A stretch of 64,000 nucleotides of DNA from Paenacidovorax monticola (GCF_014489595.1 NZ_CP060790.1:1302001-1366000), one strand, 5' to 3'; shown: positions 9,201 to 18,867, counted from the stretch's first letter. Numbers and translations are program-made. The notes: generated by a model not told the origin, from the letters alone.

Positions 9201-10334
9201 TGGCTGATGGGCTCCACCAGCAACTGCTCCACCTTGCTACGGAATGAATAGCGCTTGACGCGCGCCGTGCCCGCGTCGATCACGTAGCGGATGCCCGGCA
9301 CCGTGAGCGAGGTCTCGGCCACATTGGTGGCCAGCACGATGCGGCGGCCCGTGTGGCCGTCGAAGATGCGGTCCTGCTCGGCCTGCGACAGGCGCGCGAA
9401 CAATGGCAGCACTTCGGCACCGCGCATCACCGGCTGGTGCGACAGGTGCTTGCGCAGGTGGTCGGCGGCCTCGCGGATCTCGCGCTCGCCGGGCAGGAAG
9501 ACGAGAATGTCACCCGGCGCATTGCCGGCCCAGAGTTCGTCCACGCCGTCGGCAATGGCCTCGTTCAGGCCGTAGTCGCGGCTCTCCTCGAACGGGCGCC
9601 AGCGCTGCTCCACGGGGAAGGTACGTCCCGACACGTAGATGACGGGCGCTGGAATCAACTCGCCCCCACGGTCCCCCACTTCGTGTGGGTCGCTGCCCCC
9701 GAGGGGGCCGCACCCGGCTTGGGGCGGCCCGGCGCCGGGCGGGCGCTCGCGAAGTGCTTGGCGAAGCGCTCGGCGTCGATGGTGGCCGAAGTCACCACCA
9801 CCTTCAGGTCGGGCCGGCGCGGCAGGATCTGGCGGATGTAGCCCAGCAGGAAGTCGATGTTGAGGCTGCGCTCGTGCGCCTCGTCGATGATGATGGTGTC
9901 GTAGGCCTTGAGCAGCGGGTCAGTCTGCGTCTCGGCCAGCAGGATGCCGTCCGTCATGAGCTTGACGGACGCATCGCGCGAGAGCCGATCCTGGAACCGC
10001 ACCTTGAAGCCCACCACGTCGCCCAGCGGCGTCTGCAGCTCCTCGGCGATGCGCTTGGCCACGCTGCTCGCAGCGATGCGGCGCGGCTGCGTGTGACCGA
10101 TGAGCTGGCCCTTCTGTCCCGGCTTCGCATTGCACCTGCCCGCCCCAGCGCCAGCGCTATTTTTGGCAACTGCGTGGTCTTGCCCGAGCCCGTTTCACCG
10201 CACACGATGATGACCTGGTGCTGGCGCATCGCGGCCATGATCTCGTCGCGCTTGCCCGACACGGGCAGCGACTCCGGGAAGGTGATGCGCAGCGGCGCGG
10301 CGGAGGAGGGAATGGAAGGCGCGGATTCGGTCAT
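6233..10334 (-). CDS. hrpA: ATP-dependent RNA helicase HrpA (two apparent frameshifts)
   Basis: DEAH-box helicase acting on mRNA and ribosomes; about 1367 residues after repair, close to the usual 1300. Walker A GETGSGKT lies near residue 45, the DEAH box in [10 protein letters not shown] near 150, then the helicase C, HA2 and long DUF3418 regions. Two frame breaks exist. One lies near 10143-10146 (a C run), between QLPKIALAL and [14 protein letters not shown]. The other is at 9673-9677 (five C). Adding one base at each restores a continuous conserved protein, so I treat them as sequence errors. Two Pro/Ala-rich linkers coincide with dispersed repeats (see repeat entries). The start MTESAPS is preferred; an ATG three codons earlier is possible. 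Confidence 0.9.
7113..7170. repeat. Dispersed-repeat-like segment inside hrpA (linker)
   Basis: This stretch, with TTTTGGTAGCTGCAGGCGC followed by CACCTGCGCTGGCGGCGC, has the look of a short dispersed element common between genes in Comamonadaceae (recognised from memory, not searched). Here it is read in frame as a low-complexity Lys/Pro/Ala linker before the [11 protein letters not shown] segment of HrpA. Confidence 0.4.
9665..9745. repeat. GC-rich nested-palindrome repeat inserted in hrpA
   Basis: Contains three nested inverted repeats: CCCAC...GTGGG, GCCCCCGAGGGGGC and GCCCGGCGCCGGGC. The pattern resembles intergenic palindromic elements of Comamonadaceae. In hrpA it adds about 30 residues (Pro/Gly/Ala-rich) between FAKHF and [11 protein letters not shown]. 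Other HrpA proteins, such as that of E. coli, have only a few residues there. Confidence 0.5.
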
Positions 10335-10491
10335 GAAGGGCCGCATTATCCGAGCCCGCCGTTGGCCTTGCACAACAAGGGGCCCGCACGCCATTGCCAG
10401 CGCGCGCGGGGCGCTTTCATAATCGCGTCTTCGCTTCACCAGCGCCGCAACGAGCAACCTTGCCGGCGCATCCTCTCAGGAGCATTTGCCC

Positions 10492-10521
10492 ATGTCCCAT
10501 TCGTTCATCTTCTTCGACTGA
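10492..10521 (+). CDS. Leader peptide MSHSFIFFD, Phe-rich
   Basis: A nine-residue open frame, ATG to TGA, with AGGAG 9 bases upstream of the ATG. Three of nine residues are Phe, two adjacent at the end. It is followed immediately by alternative RNA hairpins and a T-run, the layout of a transcription-attenuation leader. The downstream genes encode a small basic protein and an AAA+/M41 protease. Regulation by Phe-tRNA supply or by ribosome stalling is inference. Confidence 0.6.
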   Translation: MSHSFIFFD

Positions 10522-10608
10522 ACACGGTTCCCCGCCCCGGCTGAACCGTGTCGCACACCGCACGTTCAGCCAGGCCCCAAGGCCCTGGCACGCAAGCCGG
10601 GGCTTTTT
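10522..10608 (+). promoter_or_regulatory. Candidate attenuator with mutually exclusive hairpins
   Basis: A perfect 8-bp stem pairs 10522-10529 (ACACGGTT) with 10544-10551 (AACCGTGT). Its loop contains GCCCCGGCT (10534-10542), which is perfectly complementary to AGCCGGGGC (10595-10603), directly followed by TTTTT. The two pairings cannot both form. The segment 10595-10603 can also pair locally with GCCCC at 10574-10578. Together with the leader peptide just upstream this fits a terminator/antiterminator switch. Confidence 0.6.
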
Positions 10609-10625
10609 GCTTTCAGGAACCGCAC

Positions 10626-10871
10626 ATGAGTGCACAAAAACGTTCCCGCGCCTTCGAGCAAGGCCGGGTCAAGGCATTGCGCCGCATGAAGCAGCCGATG
10701 GCGCTGCACCTCGAAGCCAGCGCGCCCCCGCGCAACCCCGTGGCCCGGGCGCTCGCAGCGCGCTCGGCCAGCGGCGGCGCGGGCCGCCACATCCGCAGCC
10801 AGGGCGCGCAGCGACGCGCCGACCGCATGGCGCTGCAGCGCAACCTGCGCGGCGGAGGCACCACGGAATGA
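10626..10871 (+). CDS. Small basic protein of unknown function
   Basis: An 81-residue, Arg/Lys/Ala/Gln-rich product with no recognised domain and no membrane segment; the high positive charge suggests nucleic-acid or ribosome binding. Its start follows CAGGAAC. Its stop overlaps the start of the AAA+/M41 gene (ATGA), so translational coupling is likely and the two proteins probably work together. The attenuator lies between the leader peptide and this gene. Confidence 0.65.
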   Translation: MSAQKRSRAFEQGRVKALRRMKQPMALHLEASAPPRNPVARALAARSASGGAGRHIRSQGAQRRADRMALQRNLRGGGTTE

Positions 10872-12880
10872 GAACCGACACCATGGACATGGGCACTGTT
10901 TCCCCCACCCTCCCCGCTCCGGCACCCGCCGGCGCGGGGCTGCACGCCCAGTTGGAGCAGCGCCAGCGGCGCCTCGATGAGGCCGCCGCCCAGCTCAAGG
11001 CCGAGCTGTTCGGCATCGACGACGTGATCGATCGCGTGATCGACAGCATTCGCGCCTGGTACGTGCTGCCGCAGTGCATCACGCGGCCCGTCATCGTGTG
11101 CCTGTGGGGCCTCACAGGCACGGGCAAGACACAGCTCACACGGCGCTTGGCGCAGTTGCTGGACTTCTACGACCGCTTCGTGGAGGTGCAGATGGACGGC
11201 TTCAGCAACGGCGCGGGCAGCCGCAGCACGTCGATCGCCGCGATGCTGGGCAACTCCGATATCGACGAAGGCGCGCCTGGCGTGCTGGTGCTGGACGAGT
11301 TCCAGCGCTTTCGCACCCGCAACGCCAAAGGCGAGGATGTCAAGGTGGAGCGCTACCAGGACGTGTGGACGCTGCTGTCCGACGGCAGGCTGCCGCCGCC
11401 CCTGGGCGCGCTGGGCGACATCGAGCGCAAGCTGGCCGAGGCCCACTACAACGCCGAGCGCGAGGACAGTGGGCGCAACGGCCAACCCTACCGATTCCAC
11501 CTCGACGTCTGGGATGCCAACGAACTCAAGGGCATGTTCAAGCTGCGCGAGCCGCTCGCGGAGATCATGCAGTGGCCGCCCGAGAGGGTGCAGCAACTGT
11601 TCGCCACGTTCCGCGAGACGCAGCAGGCCTGGGAGACCGACTACAGCCGGCTGCTGATCTTCGTGTGCGGCAACCTCGACGAGATGTACCACGAGACCGC
11701 CCGGCGCGTGGAGGACTGCGACACCGACGCCGACATCTTCCACCGCCTCACGCGGCGGCTGTCGGTCATCGACGTGAAGAAGGCGCTGGCCGAGCGCTTC
11801 AAGCCCGAGCAGATCGCGCGGCTGGGCAACACCCATGTCATCTACCCTTCGTTCAACCGCGCCACTTACGAGCGGCTGATCCAGGGCCTGTGCGAGCGCT
11901 ACGTGAACGACATCCACGCGCAGACGGGCGTGCGCTTCGCGGTGGGAGCCGATGTGCGCGGCGCGCTGTACGCCAACGCGGTGTTTCCGGCACAGGGTAC
12001 GCGGCCGCTGTTCTCGTCGGTGCACGCCATCCTGAGCGCCACGCTCGTGAAGGCGGCGCTGTGGGCCATCGAGCAGCGCCTGCCCGCGCATGCGCCCGTG
12101 GCGCTCACGCTCGGCGCGGACCGCCGGCATCTCGTCGCCGAGGGCCGCGCCCCGGACGGCACGCCCGTGCAGGGGCGCTTCGCCGTGGCGCTGGAGCTCG
12201 ACCGCCTCAAGCAGCGCGCCAACGCGGACTTCCGCGCACTGCTCGCGGTGCACGAGGCGGGCCACGGCCTGGTCTACGCACTGCTGTTCGGGCACGCGCC
12301 GCAGGAGATCAAGATCAACATCGCCTCGTTCGAGGGGGGCTACAACAGCTTCGCGAGCCTCAAGGCCACGACGCGCCAGAACGCGCTGGACATGGTGTGC
12401 GTGGGCCTGGCCGGCCGCGTGGCCGAAGAGATGGTGTTCGGCGAGATGGCCTGCACCACCGGCGCCGAGAGCGACTACAAGCAGGCCACGGCGCTGGCCG
12501 CGCGCCACATCCGCCACCACGGCTTCGGCGCGCGCATCAGCCGCACCGACACCACGGTGGAGACGGACGAGCACATCAACACCGACATCGGCCCCAGCAA
12601 CGCGGCGGTCGAGGCGCTGCTCGCCACGCAGTACCAGCGCGCCCGGGCCTTGCTCGCCGAGCGGCGCGAGGCGTTCGGCCGCACCGTGGACGCCCTGCTC
12701 GCGCGTGGCGCCATCGCCCCCGCCGAAATGGTGGCGCTGCTGGGCGCATGCGGCATCGCGCTCGCGCCCACGGCCGCCCAGGCGGCCGACGAGGGCCTGG
12801 TGCTGGAGCCCTTCGCGGCCCGCCTGGCGGCGTTCCGCGCCGGGCCGGCGCGGGTGCACGCCCCGGCTGTTGCGGCCTGA
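10868..12880 (+). CDS. Soluble AAA+ ATPase fused to M41 (FtsH-type) metallopeptidase
   Basis: A 670-residue protein. Walker A (GLTGTGKT) is at 81-88 and Walker B (GVLVLDEF) at about 138-145. The zinc site HEAGH has His at 462 and 466, with a likely third ligand Asp in TTGAESDYKQAT some 70 residues later, as in FtsH. Unlike FtsH there are no N-terminal transmembrane helices, and the region between ATPase and peptidase is much longer. It is therefore a cytosolic FtsH relative rather than FtsH itself. It is coupled by a 4-base overlap to the small basic protein and sits behind a leader-peptide attenuator. Substrates unknown. Confidence 0.85.
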   Translation: MRTDTMDMGTVSPTLPAPAPAGAGLHAQLEQRQRRLDEAAAQLKAELFGIDDVIDRVIDSIRAWYVLPQCITRPVIVCLWGLTGTGKTQLTRRLAQLLDFYDRFVEVQMDGFSNGAGSRSTSIAAMLGNSDIDEGAPGVLVLDEFQRFRTRNAKGEDVKVERYQDVWTLLSDGRLPPPLGALGDIERKLAEAHYNAEREDSGRNGQPYRFHLDVWDANELKGMFKLREPLAEIMQWPPERVQQLFATFRETQQAWETDYSRLLIFVCGNLDEMYHETARRVEDCDTDADIFHRLTRRLSVIDVKKALAERFKPEQIARLGNTHVIYPSFNRATYERLIQGLCERYVNDIHAQTGVRFAVGADVRGALYANAVFPAQGTRPLFSSVHAILSATLVKAALWAIEQRLPAHAPVALTLGADRRHLVAEGRAPDGTPVQGRFAVALELDRLKQRANADFRALLAVHEAGHGLVYALLFGHAPQEIKINIASFEGGYNSFASLKATTRQNALDMVCVGLAGRVAEEMVFGEMACTTGAESDYKQATALAARHIRHHGFGARISRTDTTVETDEHINTDIGPSNAAVEALLATQYQRARALLAERREAFGRTVDALLARGAIAPAEMVALLGACGIALAPTAAQAADEGLVLEPFAARLAAFRAGPARVHAPAVAA

Positions 12881-12976
12881 CGGCAACAAACGCCCCCTCG
12901 GCGCGCCCTGCGGTCTTATTATTCCGGCCTCGCAAATTCATTCCCGTTCGTCCACCGCCCACGCCCGCCCACCGAC

Positions 12977-14322
12977 ATGTCCGCCGTCTTCAACTTCACC
13001 TTCGTGCCCTGGTTCCGCTCGGTCGCGCCCTACATCCACAAGTTCCGCAACCAGACTTTCGTGGTGGGGCTCACGGGTGAGGCCATCGCGGCGGGCAAGC
13101 TGCAGAACATCGCGCAAGACCTGGCCCTGATCCAGGCCATGGGTGTGCGCATCGTGCTGGTGCACGGCTTTCGCCCGCAGGTGAACGAGCAGCTGCAGGC
13201 CAAGGGGCACGAGGCGCGCTACTCGCACGGCATCCGCATCACCGACTCGGTGGCGCTCGACTGCGCGCAGGAGGCCGCGGGCCAGCTGCGCTACGAGATC
13301 GAGGCCGCGTTCAGCCAGGGCCTGCCCAACACGCCCATGGCGGGGGCCACCGTGCGGGTGATCTCGGGCAACTTCATCACGGCGCGGCCCGTGGGCATCG
13401 TGGACGGCATCGACTTCCAGCACTCGGGCCTGGTGCGCAAGGTGGACGTGGCCGGCGTCACGCGCACGCTGGACATGGGCGCCATGGTGCTGATCTCGCC
13501 CTTCGGCTTCTCGCCCACGGGCGAGGCCTTCAACCTAAGCATGGAGGAGGTGGCCACGCGCGTGGCCATCGAGCTGCAGGCCGACAAGCTGATCTTCCTG
13601 ACCGAGGTGCCGGGCATCCGCATCGACCCCGACAGCCCCGAAAGCGAAGACAACCCCATCGACACCGAATTGCCGCTGGCCACCGCGCAGGCGCTGCTCG
13701 CGCGGCTGCCCGAGGCGCAGCACCCCACGGACACGGGCTTCTACCTGCAGCACTGCGTGAAGGCCTGCAAGGGGGCGTGGAGCGCAGCCACATCCTGCCC
13801 TTCGCCACCGACGGCTCGCTGCTGCTGGAGGTGTACGTGCACGACGGCATCGGCACCATGGTGATCGACGAGAAGCTCGAAGAGCTGCGCGAGGCCACCA
13901 TCGACGACGTGGGCGGCATCCTGCAACTCATCGAGCCCTTCGAGAAGGACGGCACCCTGGTCAAGCGCGACCGCACCGAGATCGAGCGCGACATCGACAC
14001 CTACACCATCATCGAGCACGACGGCGTGATCTTCGGCTGCGCCGCGCTCTACCCCTATCCCGAGTCCCGAACGGCCGAGATGGCGGCCGTCACCGTGTCG
14101 CCGCAGAGCCAGGGCACGGGCGACGGCGAGAAGCTGCTCAAGCGCATCGAGCAGCGCGCCCGCGCCATGGGGCTGGACAGCATCTTCGTGCTCACCACCC
14201 GCACCATGCACTGGTTCATCAAGCGCGGCTTCTCGCCCGTGGACCCCGACTGGCTGCCCGATGCGCGCAAGCGCAAGTACAACTGGGACCGCAAGAGCCA
14301 GGTGCTCGTGAAGAAGCTCTGA
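12977..14322 (+). CDS. argA: N-acetylglutamate synthase ArgA (one apparent frameshift)
   Basis: First enzyme of arginine biosynthesis (acetyl-CoA + glutamate). About 448 residues after repair, the normal size. The N-terminal amino-acid-kinase-like domain (FVVGLTGEAI, VLVHGFRPQVN) is followed by a GNAT domain near the C-terminus (MAAVTVSPQSQGTGDGEKLL). The frame breaks at the five-G run 13771-13775: one extra G gives KACKGGVERSHILPF, matching the family. Both halves are otherwise intact, so the gene is probably functional. The start is the ATG before SAVFNFTFVPWFRS. Confidence 0.93.
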
Positions 14323-14335
14323 GCCCCCCGGCCCC

Positions 14336-15221
14336 TCAGGCCGTCACCCAGGCGGCCACGCGCCGCGCCACTTCGGCGATCGCTGCGTCGCGCTGCTCGG
14401 CCGTGCCCGGGCTGCCCGTGAGGTAGCAGACCAGCACCACGGGCGCGCGGCCCGTGGGCCAGAGCACGCCGATGTCGTTGCTCGTGCCACGCGGGCCCGT
14501 GCCGGTCTTTTCGCCCACGCGCCAGCCCTGGGGCACGCCCGCGCGCAGGCGCTTGTCGCCCGTGCGGTTGCCCAGCATCCAGCCCTGAAGCCGCTCGCGC
14601 GAGGCGGGCGAGAGCGCCTCGCCCAGTGCCACGGCCTGCAGCGTGTGCAGCATGGCCAGGGCGTGGTGGTGTCGCGCACCTCTCCGGGCGGCACGTCGTT
14701 GAGGCCAGGCTCGTTGCGGTCGAGCCGCGTATGGCGATCGCCCAGGGAGCGCACCCAGGCCGTCAGGGCCTCGGGCCCACCCTGCCGGGCCAGCAGCAGG
14801 TTGGCGGCGGTGTTGTCGCTCAGCACCATGGCCGCCTCGCAGAGTTCGCCCACGGTCATGCCATCGCCCTGCGCGTGCTCGCCCGTCACGGGGGAATACT
14901 CCACCAGGTCCGACTGGGTGTAGGCAATGCGGTGGTCCAGCCGCTCGGCCCCCTGGTCCACGCGGCGCAGCACCTGGGCCGCCAGCAGCAGCTTGAAGGT
15001 GCTGCACAGCGCAAAGCGTTCTTCCCCCCGGTGCAGGGCGAGCCGGCCCGAACCGGTGTCCAGCGCCGCCACGCCCAGCCGCCCGCCCACGCGGGTTTCG
15101 ACCGCGCGCAGGGCCTGCTCCAGCGCCAGACTGGGTTTATCCCTGTTTTTCTTGCCCTCGGCCCATGCTGCCCCGCCCAGGGGGTGAGCAATGCCGCCAT
15201 GATGAATGCCCTTCTCTGCAT
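14336..15221 (-). CDS. Class A beta-lactamase (two apparent frameshifts)
   Basis: Secreted serine beta-lactamase of about 295 residues after repair. Class A motifs are all present: STFK near 73, SDN near 135, E-x-x-LN near 169 and KTG near 236. A signal peptide (RRAFIMAALLTPWA) begins at the chosen start, which has GAAGGAA upstream. Frame breaks at 15171-15174 and 14659-14661 are each repaired by one base in a G/C run. The divergent neighbour is an AmpR-type LysR regulator, as for inducible chromosomal class A enzymes. Which beta-lactams are hydrolysed cannot be read from sequence. Confidence 0.9.
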
Positions 15222-15326
15222 CAGCTTTCCTTCGCCTTGTGTTTCAACAGGGCGCAACGATAAAGAGTGTCCGGCGTTTTGACCATCGACAATAATCGCC
15301 CTCAGACCCAAGAAAAACTGATACCC
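15222..15326. promoter_or_regulatory. Divergent promoter region between beta-lactamase and its LysR regulator
   Basis: 105 bases separate the two divergent starts. This is the usual place for an AmpR/PenR operator controlling both genes. I see no perfect palindrome; the assignment rests on arrangement. Confidence 0.45.
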
Positions 15327-16190
15327 ATGCACCTGCCCCTGAATGCGCTGCGTGCGTTCGAAGCCTCGGCACGCCACCTCAACCTCACGCGCGCCGCCCA
15401 GGAGCTGAACGTGACCCAGACGGCCGTGAGCCAGCACATCCGCAACCTGGAGGACCGGCTGGGCCAGCCTCTGTTCCGGCGCCTGCCCCGTGGCCTGGCG
15501 CTGACGGACGAAGGCCAGGCCCTGCAGCCCGTGCTGGCGGATGCGTTCGCGCGCATCGCCGCGGCGCTGGAGCGGTTCAGCGACCAGCGCCCGCGCGAGG
15601 TGCTCACCGTGGGCGCTGTGGGCACCTTCGCCGTGGGCTGGTTGCTGCCGCGCCTGCGCGACTTCCAGGCCGCCTGCCCCTTCGTGGACCTGCGCCTGCT
15701 CACCAACAACAACCGGGTCGACCTGGCGGGCGAAGGGCTGGATTGCGCGATCCGCTTTGGCGACGGCGCGTGGCACGGCACCGAGGCCAATCGGCTCATG
15801 GAGGCTCCGCTGTCGGCCATGTGCGCCCCGGCCATCGCCGCGCGGCTGCGCACCCCCGCCGACCTGGCGCACCAGCCCCTGCTGCGCTCGTACCGCGCGG
15901 ACGAATGGAGCAGCTGGTTCGCGGCGGCCGGTGTGCCCTGCCCGCTCGTGCGCGGCGCGGTCTTCGACTCGTCCCTCACGCTGGCCGAGGCCGCCGCCCA
16001 GGGCGCGGGCGTGGCGCTGCTGCCCGTGCGCATGTTCACGCGCGAGTTGCAGCAGGGGCGCCTGGCCCAGCCCTTCGCGCTGGAGCTGGCGCGGGGCGGC
16101 TACTGGCTCACCCGGCTCAAGTCCCGCCCGCCCACGGCCGCGCTGGAGGCTTTCCGCGGCTGGCTGCTGCGGGAAACGGCACAGGGCTGA
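15327..16190 (+). CDS. LysR-family regulator, AmpR/GcvA-like, next to beta-lactamase
   Basis: A 287-residue LysR regulator: helix-turn-helix at residues 18-60 (LNLTRAAQELNVTQTAVSQHIRN) and a substrate-binding domain from about 90. The opening LPLNALRAFEASARHLNLTRAA is typical of the AmpR/GcvA branch. Divergent orientation to a class A beta-lactamase indicates that it controls that gene, probably in response to muropeptides as AmpR does. An upstream in-frame ATG exists, but the second Met starts the conserved domain directly. Confidence 0.87.
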   Translation: MHLPLNALRAFEASARHLNLTRAAQELNVTQTAVSQHIRNLEDRLGQPLFRRLPRGLALTDEGQALQPVLADAFARIAAALERFSDQRPREVLTVGAVGTFAVGWLLPRLRDFQAACPFVDLRLLTNNNRVDLAGEGLDCAIRFGDGAWHGTEANRLMEAPLSAMCAPAIAARLRTPADLAHQPLLRSYRADEWSSWFAAAGVPCPLVRGAVFDSSLTLAEAAAQGAGVALLPVRMFTRELQQGRLAQPFALELARGGYWLTRLKSRPPTAALEAFRGWLLRETAQG

Positions 16191-16244
16191 AGCGGCCGGG
16201 CGCGCTTCCGACGGGCGCAATAAACTACAAAATAGATAGCAAAC

Positions 16245-17886
16245 CTAGCGCGCGGGCTGCGCCGGGCCATCCCACGGGTGTACCGCGTCGATCTGCCCCG
16301 GCTCCAGAAAGCGCTCGGCGTAGCGCAGGTACACGCGCTCGCGCATGAACACATCGAACAGGTCGGGGTCGATGTGGCCGTTGCGCACCATGCGCTGCAT
16401 CACGGCCAGGGCTTCCGAGAGCTTCATGCCGCTCTTGTAGGGCCGGTCCGCCGCCGTGAGCGCCTCGAAGATGTCGGCCACGCCGAGCATGCGCGCCTGC
16501 CACGACATCTGCTCGCGCGTGAGGCCGCGCGGGTAGCCCTTGCCGTCCATGCGCTCGTGGTGCCCGCCCGCGTACTCGGGCACGTTGCGCAGGTGGCGCG
16601 GCCAGGGCAGGCTTTCGAGCATGCGGATCGTGGCGACGATGTGGTGGTTGATCACGTCGCGCTCGGCCTGGGTCAGCGTGCCCGCGCGGATGGTGAGGTT
16701 GTCCTGCTCGTCGTCGGTGAGGAAGGCCGTGGTCACGCCGTCGGGGTTGCGCCACTGGCGCTGCGTGCCGATGGCGCGCACGCGCTGCTGGTCGGCTTCC
16801 GGCATGGCTTCGCTGCCCCGGTTGCAGCGACGCAGGAACTCGCGCTCCGCATGCAGCGTCTGCTGCACCTGCCGCAGCGGGCCCTGCAGATCGGCCTCGG
16901 CTTGGGCATCCACCACCGGCCGCAGCGCGAGCTGGCGGCGCAGCATGTCGATCTCGGCGTCGCGCTGGAGCACCTCGAAGCGCGTGTCCACCAGGCCAAT
17001 GCGGTCGTAGAGCGTCTGCAGCTTGGTGGCCTTGTCCACCACATGCACGGGCGTGGTGATCTTGCCGCAGTCGTGCAGCAGGCCGGCCATGCGCAGCTCG
17101 TAGCGGTCACGCTCGCCCATGTGGAACGCGGCCAGGGCGCCCTCCTGCGTGGCATCGGCCGCCTCGGCGAGCATCATCGTGAGCTCGGGCACGCGCTGGC
17201 AGTGCCCGCCGGTGTAGGGTGACTTCTCGTCGATGGCCGCGTTGATGAGGTTGACGAACGACTCGAACAGCCGCTCCAGCTGGGCAATGAGCAATTGGTT
17301 CGTGAGCGCAATGGCCGCCTGCGAGGCCAGCGACTCCACCAGGCTCTGGTCGGCGAGCGAGAACACCGTGGCCTCGCCCGTGCGGGGTCGGTGGCGTTGA
17401 TGAGCTGCAGCACGCCGATGAGTTCGTGGTCGTGGTTCTTCATCGGCACCGTGAGGAACGAGCGCGACCGGTAGCCCATGCGCTTGTCGTAGGCGCGCGT
17501 GCCCGAGAAGTCGAAATCCGGCTCGCTGTACGCATCGGCGATGTTGACCGTGCGGTCGTGGATCGCGGCATGCGCGGCCACCAGCGTGTCATTGGGCGAG
17601 CCGTCCGCGCGGCGCAGCGGCAGGTCGGGAAAGTCCACGGCCTGCCCTGTGGTGCCCCCAGGCGGATGCCGCGCGACTGGGTGCGCACGATGGCGAAGCG
17701 CAGCGCGCCTCCGTCGTCCGTGACCCGGTACAGCGTGCCGCCGTCCGCGCCCGTGAGGGCCTGCGCCGCCTCCAGGATGCTCTCCAGCAAGCGTTCGGTA
17801 TGGCGCTCGCGCGACAGCTGCGCGCCGATCCGGTGCAACTGCTCCAGCCGCCCCAGCAGGCCGGCAACGGTTTCTTCATCGCGCAT
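16245..17886 (-). CDS. GAF + HD-GYP cyclic-di-GMP phosphodiesterase-like protein (two apparent frameshifts)
   Basis: A soluble signalling protein of about 547 residues after repair. A GAF domain (about 25-190, SFLTVPMKNHDHELIGVLQLINA) precedes an HD-GYP domain with LLHDCGK and later HHERMDGKGYP, the two signature parts of the active site. It is expected to hydrolyse cyclic di-GMP. Frame breaks at 17655-17659 and 17384-17387 are each fixed by one base in a C or G run. Start chosen for AGGGAGGTG 5 bases upstream of ATG. It is divergent from the MHYT gene, another likely nucleotide-signalling membrane protein. Confidence 0.88.
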
Positions 17887-18099
17887 GGCACACCTCCCTG
17901 CAATTGCGGCGCGCCCGGCAAAACCCCGCATATTGCCTGCCCCCGTGGGCCCCAGGGCCCGATACCTCGGACATCAGTGGTGTTTTATGCATGGGAAATT
18001 TACCAAAACGCCTTTTTACAAGTAAACCAACGATTCACCTTGAAGTTGCAAATATCTACATTTGTAATCCGTTCTGAAATCATTTTCTGGGGGTTTCTG

Positions 18100-18867
18100 A
18101 TGAATTCTGTCATTACAACCAGCTACAACCCGGGCCTCATCGCCCTGTCGTACGTGATTTCCGTCGTGGGCGCGTTCGCCGCGCTGTCGGCCGCCAGCCG
18201 CGTCCACGCATTTCCGGGGCGCCCCCTGGCGCACAACTGGGTGAACCTGGGCATCGCGGGGATCGCCCTCGGGGGCATCGGTGTCTGGTCCATGCATTTC
18301 ATCGGCATGCTGGCGCTGAACATGGACATGGGGCTGGGCTATTCGATGGTCGAGACCGTCATTTCCCTCGTGGCCGCCATCGTCGTCACCGCGCTCGCGC
18401 TGGCCGTGGTGGCCAAGAACCCGCGCAGCATCAACCGCGTGCTCGGCGCCGGGGCCATGCTCGGCCTGGGCGCGGGCTTCATGCACTACCTGGGCATGTA
18501 CGGCATGCGCTTCGGCGGCCACTTCCGGTGGTCGTTCGATGTCGTGGGTCTGTCGCTGCTCATCGCGCTCGTGGCGGCCACGGCGGCGCTGTGGCTCGCC
18601 TTCCACACCCGCACGCTCGCCAGCCGGCTGCTGGCCGCCTGCGTGATGGGCCTGGCCGTGTGCGCCATGCACTACACCGGCATGGCCGCCGCCGAGTTCA
18701 TCTGCACCACCGAGAACCGGCGCGCCATTCCTTCGGGCTTCGGCGTGATCAGCGTCATGCAGCTGCCCCTGCTGGTCATCACCCTGGCCGTGGGCATGGC
18801 GACCACCATCGCGATCGACCTGCTCTACCAGAGCACCACGGTGCGCAAGCCCGCGCGGATCGCCTGA
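18100..18867 (+). CDS. MHYT-domain integral membrane sensor
   Basis: A 255-residue protein with seven predicted membrane helices and three M-H-x-x-G-M motifs (MHFIGM near 67, MHYLGM near 128, MHYTGM near 191). These define the MHYT domain, proposed to sense gases or redox state through copper. The usual C-terminal GGDEF/EAL or kinase output domain is absent, so it is a sensor-only form. The upstream region is AT-rich relative to its surroundings. The partner could be the divergent HD-GYP protein, by proximity only. Confidence 0.85.
   Translation: MNSVITTSYNPGLIALSYVISVVGAFAALSAASRVHAFPGRPLAHNWVNLGIAGIALGGIGVWSMHFIGMLALNMDMGLGYSMVETVISLVAAIVVTALALAVVAKNPRSINRVLGAGAMLGLGAGFMHYLGMYGMRFGGHFRWSFDVVGLSLLIALVAATAALWLAFHTRTLASRLLAACVMGLAVCAMHYTGMAAAEFICTTENRRAIPSGFGVISVMQLPLLVITLAVGMATTIAIDLLYQSTTVRKPARIA

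Noticed and set aside
6236-9247. A 1003-codon plus-strand open frame antisense to hrpA
   Set aside because: It mirrors the codon pattern of hrpA in GC-rich DNA, has a composition dominated by Arg, His, Leu and Ala, and shows no domain. Similar long antisense frames over the AAA+/M41 gene (10613-12889) and the DMT exporter (1575-3275) were dropped for the same reason.
12977-14322. argA and other split genes as pseudogenes or programmed frameshifts
   Set aside because: The breaks occur in essential-type genes, always by one missing G or C in a run, without slippery heptamers. Sequence error is the simpler explanation.
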